This document shows, in pieces, positions 24,111 through 26,109 of a stretch of DNA of 26,109 nucleotides. A program made the position numbers and the translations under genes. Position 1 is the stretch's first letter; every line of letters starts with the position of its first letter. Source of the DNA: SG8-39 sp032125995 (GTDB lineage: Bacteria > Pseudomonadota > Gammaproteobacteria > Burkholderiales > SG8-39); NCBI GenBank assembly GCA_032125995.1, contig JAQBBQ010000121.1, forward strand, positions 1 through 26,109. The letters are read 5' to 3'. Below the pieces are notes generated by a model. That model worked only from the letters and a program-made list of their open reading frames with translations, was not told the DNA's origin and ran no database searches.

Positions 24111-24619
24111 ACGCGGGGGTCGACATCCCGGTTCCCTTCGCCGAGGCCCGGGCGCAGGTGCAGCCGGCGTGGATCGATTACAACGGCCACATGAACGTCG
24201 GCTACTTCAATGTCGTGTTCGACCTTGCCGCCGAGCCATTCTTCGACTTCCTCGGCCTGACGCAGGATTTCCGCCGGCGCCATGGCGCGACGACCTTCGC
24301 GCTCGAGCAGCACCTCAACTTCCTGCGCGAAGTGAACGAGGGCGATGAACTGCGCTTCGAAGCGCGGCTGCTCGACTTCGATGCCAAGCGTTTCCATTTC
24401 TACCAGGAAATGTTTCGCCTCGGCGACGACCGCCCGGCGGCGTCCTGCGAGGGACTCAGCGCGCACGTCAACATCGCCACGCGCAGGATCACCTCGATGC
24501 CGCCGGAACTGGCCGAGCGGCTCGCGGCGATCAGGCACGCCCACGCCGCGCTCGAACGTCCCTGGCAGATCGGCCACGTCATGTCGGCGCAACCCCTGCG
24601 CAGCGTGCGCAGAGACTGA
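24107..24619 (+). CDS. Hotdog-fold acyl-CoA thioesterase (4-hydroxybenzoyl-CoA thioesterase/YbgC-like)
   Basis: A 170-residue hotdog protein. The motif AWIDYNGHMNVGYFNVVFD (21-39) has Asp24 and His28 in the pattern D-Y-N-G-H-M-N, characteristic of the 4HBT/YbgC or carnitine-CoA thioesterase-like group. A later EQHLNFLREVNEGDEL beta segment supports the fold. It hydrolyses acyl-CoA to free acid and CoA. Its ATG overlaps the hydratase stop by four bases, so the two are co-translated. Release of a trapped CoA ester or CoA recycling is a likely role next to two CoA ligases. Confidence 0.88.
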   Translation: MNAGVDIPVPFAEARAQVQPAWIDYNGHMNVGYFNVVFDLAAEPFFDFLGLTQDFRRRHGATTFALEQHLNFLREVNEGDELRFEARLLDFDAKRFHFYQEMFRLGDDRPAASCEGLSAHVNIATRRITSMPPELAERLAAIRHAHAALERPWQIGHVMSAQPLRSVRRD

Positions 24620-24633
24620 TTCGCATTCGTCAC

Positions 24634-24662
24634 TTGCCCACGCCGCAGCGCGTTGCTAGGCT
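24634..24662 (+). promoter_or_regulatory. Candidate promoter for the solute-binding protein gene
   Basis: TTGCCC (24634-24639) and TAGGCT (24657-24662) are spaced by 17 bases, ending 27 bases before the ATG at 24690, with a Shine-Dalgarno sequence in between. The -35 box matches the sigma-70 consensus at four of six positions and the -10 at three of six, which is modest. Confidence 0.4.
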
Positions 24663-24689
24663 GCGCGTCCCGTCACCAGGAGATTGTGC

Positions 24690-25544
24690 ATGCACCGCAT
24701 TCTGATCGCCGTGCTTGCGCTGGCGTTGCCCGCGCTCGCAAACGCGCAAGGCAGCGCGAGCGCAATCGAGAAGATCCGTAGCACCAAGACCGTCACCATG
24801 GCCTATCGCACCAACGCGCTGCCGTTTTCGTTCAAGGACCCGAGCGGGCAGCCGGCGGGCTATACGGTCGAATTGTGCAAGCGCATCGCCGCGAGCATGG
24901 CGTCGCAGTTGAAGATTTCCGGGCTCGAGATCAAGTGGGTCGAGGCGACCAGCCAGAACCGCATTGAGCTGGTGGAAAAGCGCAACGTCGACATGGAGTG
25001 CGGCGCGACCACCGCCACCCTCAAGCGCATGGAGCGGGTGGATTTTTCCAGCTACGTGTTCGTCGACAGCACCGGTGTGCTTGTCTCCGTGGCCGCCGGG
25101 ATCAAGTCGTTCTCCGACCTCGCCGGCAAGCGCGTCGCGGTCATTGCCGGAACGACCAACGAAAAGGCCCTCAAGGGCGCGCTCAAACGCGGTCTCGTCG
25201 ATGCCGAAGTCGTGCCCCACAAGAGCCGCGACTCGGCCATCGCCGCGCTCGAGGCCGGCACGGTGGAGGCCTTCGCGAGCGACAAGATCCTTCTCGAGGG
25301 CATTGCGCGAAAGTTGAAGGACGCCCGCAACTACGGCCTGCTCCGGGACGACCTGTCGATCGAGCCCTACGCAATCATGCTGCCGCGCGGAGACTCCGCA
25401 CTGCGGCTCGAGGTCAACCGCGCGCTTTCGCAAGTGTTCAGCTCAGCTGCGATCAAGGACATCTTCCAGCGCACCTTCGGCAACGACATCGAACCGTCGC
25501 CGATGCTCGTGGCGCTCTACACGATCGGCTTCATCCCGGAGTAA
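24690..25544 (+). CDS. Amino acid ABC transporter family-3 solute-binding protein (GltI-like), orphan
   Basis: A 284-residue periplasmic binding protein of SBP family 3. A Sec signal peptide of 19 residues (cleavage after ANA) is followed by the family start TVTMAYRTNALPFSFKD, then GYTVELCKRIA, the ligand-binding ECGATTATLKRMERVDFS segment, and the FSDLAGKRVAVIAGTTNE hinge region. Length and pattern match glutamate/aspartate-type binding proteins. The ATG at 24690 has AGGAG seven bases upstream. No permease or ATPase of the polar amino acid class lies next to it, so it either uses a transporter encoded elsewhere or acts as a sensor. It may be cotranscribed with the thioesterase or use its own promoter. 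Confidence 0.9.
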   Translation: MHRILIAVLALALPALANAQGSASAIEKIRSTKTVTMAYRTNALPFSFKDPSGQPAGYTVELCKRIAASMASQLKISGLEIKWVEATSQNRIELVEKRNVDMECGATTATLKRMERVDFSSYVFVDSTGVLVSVAAGIKSFSDLAGKRVAVIAGTTNEKALKGALKRGLVDAEVVPHKSRDSAIAALEAGTVEAFASDKILLEGIARKLKDARNYGLLRDDLSIEPYAIMLPRGDSALRLEVNRALSQVFSSAAIKDIFQRTFGNDIEPSPMLVALYTIGFIPE

Positions 25545-25609
25545 CGACCGCGGCGTCCTGCGTTGCCAAGCGCGCCGCAGGTCGTCGGGGTTCGGCTCTC
25601 TGCGCCGCG

Positions 25610-26041
25610 CTATTTCTTCGCGGCAGCCGCTTCGGGTTGCCCCGCAAACTGCGTGCTCGCGGGATCGATGTGGGCCCAGGGCCTGGCGCTGCGCGTCCAG
25701 ATGTTGGCGGTGATCTTCATGTCGCCGGCGTCATCCAGAGAGCCGGCCCGCACCACGAGCGTGTCGAGCGCCGTGGCGCGCTGGCTGTAGATGGGCGAGC
25801 CGCAGTCGCCGCAGAAGTCGCGGTACAGCGTGCGCCCGCTGTCGGCGATGGAGTCGTAGCGCTTCAGCGTGCCCTTGGTGAGCTTGAAGGCTGAAGCCGG
25901 GATCACCGCGTTGACGCTGCCGGCCGCGCCCGAGGCTTTCTGGCAATTGGTGCAATGGCAGGCGCGCAATTCCGTGACCGGGACGCTGAGGGTGTAGCGG
26001 ATCGCGCCGCACATGCAGCCGCCGGTAAGTGGGGTGGTCAT
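25610..26041 (-). CDS. GFA family (CENP-V/glutathione-dependent formaldehyde-activating-like) zinc protein
   Basis: A 143-residue protein with the GFA/Mss4-like zinc fold. Cysteines sit at C9 and C11 (GGCMCGAIRY), C28, C30 and C33 (CHCTNC), and C77 and C80 (FCGDCGSPIYS), the full set for two zinc sites. GFA from Paracoccus was linked to S-hydroxymethylglutathione formation, but most family members have no verified reaction. The ATG at 26041 has AAGGACGA upstream. It follows the partial SDR gene by 15 bases on the same strand and converges on the solute-binding protein gene across a 65-base gap in which I see only weak inverted repeats. Confidence 0.9.
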   Translation of the reverse strand: MTTPLTGGCMCGAIRYTLSVPVTELRACHCTNCQKASGAAGSVNAVIPASAFKLTKGTLKRYDSIADSGRTLYRDFCGDCGSPIYSQRATALDTLVVRAGSLDDAGDMKITANIWTRSARPWAHIDPASTQFAGQPEAAAAKK

Positions 26042-26056
26042 AGATCGTCGTCCTTG

Positions 26057-26109
26057 TCAGTTGAAATGCAAGCCGCCGTTTACCTGCACCGTCTGCCCGG
26101 TCATGTAGG
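26057..26109 (-). CDS. SDR-family oxidoreductase, C-terminal end (partial; runs off the window)
   Basis: Only the last 16 codons and the stop are inside the window. They read YMTGQTVQVNGGLHFN, the conserved C-terminus of classical SDRs such as 3-oxoacyl/acetoacetyl-CoA reductases (FabG/PhaB), where YITGQ...VNGG forms part of the dimer interface. Assignment to PhaB cannot be made from this fragment. The gene lies upstream of the GFA gene and is probably cotranscribed with it. Confidence 0.7.
   Translation of the reverse strand, partial: YMTGQTVQVNGGLHFN

Overview
The window is high-GC, densely coded proteobacterial chromosome. Protein family content (a LiuR-type leucine/isovalerate regulon, a Liv-type ABC transporter flanked by CoA ligases, a PHA synthase and an SDR at the edges) and the GGGGTCAGACCCC-type repeats suggest a betaproteobacterium, probably Burkholderiales or a relative. 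That assignment is inference from gene content; there is no rRNA or tRNA here. No gene-free stretch exceeds 300 bases.

Layout. (1) 1-1425, minus strand: the start of a class I PHA synthase, preceded by an MBL-fold hydrolase. (2) 1528-13671, plus strand: the liu region. It opens with a MerR-family LiuR regulator, followed by a near-perfect 22-bp palindrome (1938-1959) that is the likely LiuR operator. Then come isovaleryl-CoA dehydrogenase, beta-carbonic anhydrase, thiolase, an SDR, a second acyl-CoA dehydrogenase, an HCCA-isomerase/DsbA-like protein, a rhodanese-domain protein, both subunits of methylcrotonyl-CoA carboxylase with a truncated OsmC-like ORF between them, a DUF1289 Cys-rich protein, an MBL hydrolase and a second HCCA-isomerase-like protein. 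(3) 13676-23108, minus strand: a transporter operon. In transcription order it holds an AMP-binding acyl-CoA synthetase, LivG, LivH, LivM, LivK, LivF, a PaaK-like ligase with an altered P-loop, and a secreted MBL hydrolase. (4) 23298-25544, plus strand: enoyl-CoA hydratase, hotdog thioesterase and an orphan family-3 solute-binding protein. (5) 25610-26109, minus strand: a GFA/CENP-V-like zinc protein and the C-terminus of an SDR.

How the genes work together. The plus-strand block is leucine/isovalerate catabolism: LiuA makes 3-methylcrotonyl-CoA, carbonic anhydrase can supply bicarbonate, and LiuBD carboxylates it. The thiolase can consume acetoacetyl-CoA. The usual liuC (methylglutaconyl-CoA hydratase) and liuE (HMG-CoA lyase) are not in the window. 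The minus-strand operon looks like uptake and CoA activation of an organic acid. Acyl-CoA products from both could feed acetyl-CoA or PHA.

The least ordinary structures are non-coding or remnant. They are an 82-bp tandem duplication between livH and livM that re-encodes the last residues of LivH, a REPIN-like inverted repeat pair that changes the end of the DUF1289 gene and the start of its neighbour, an OsmC fragment inside the mccBA pair, a strong terminator hairpin between livK and livF, and a CoA-ligase-family protein without the canonical P-loop.
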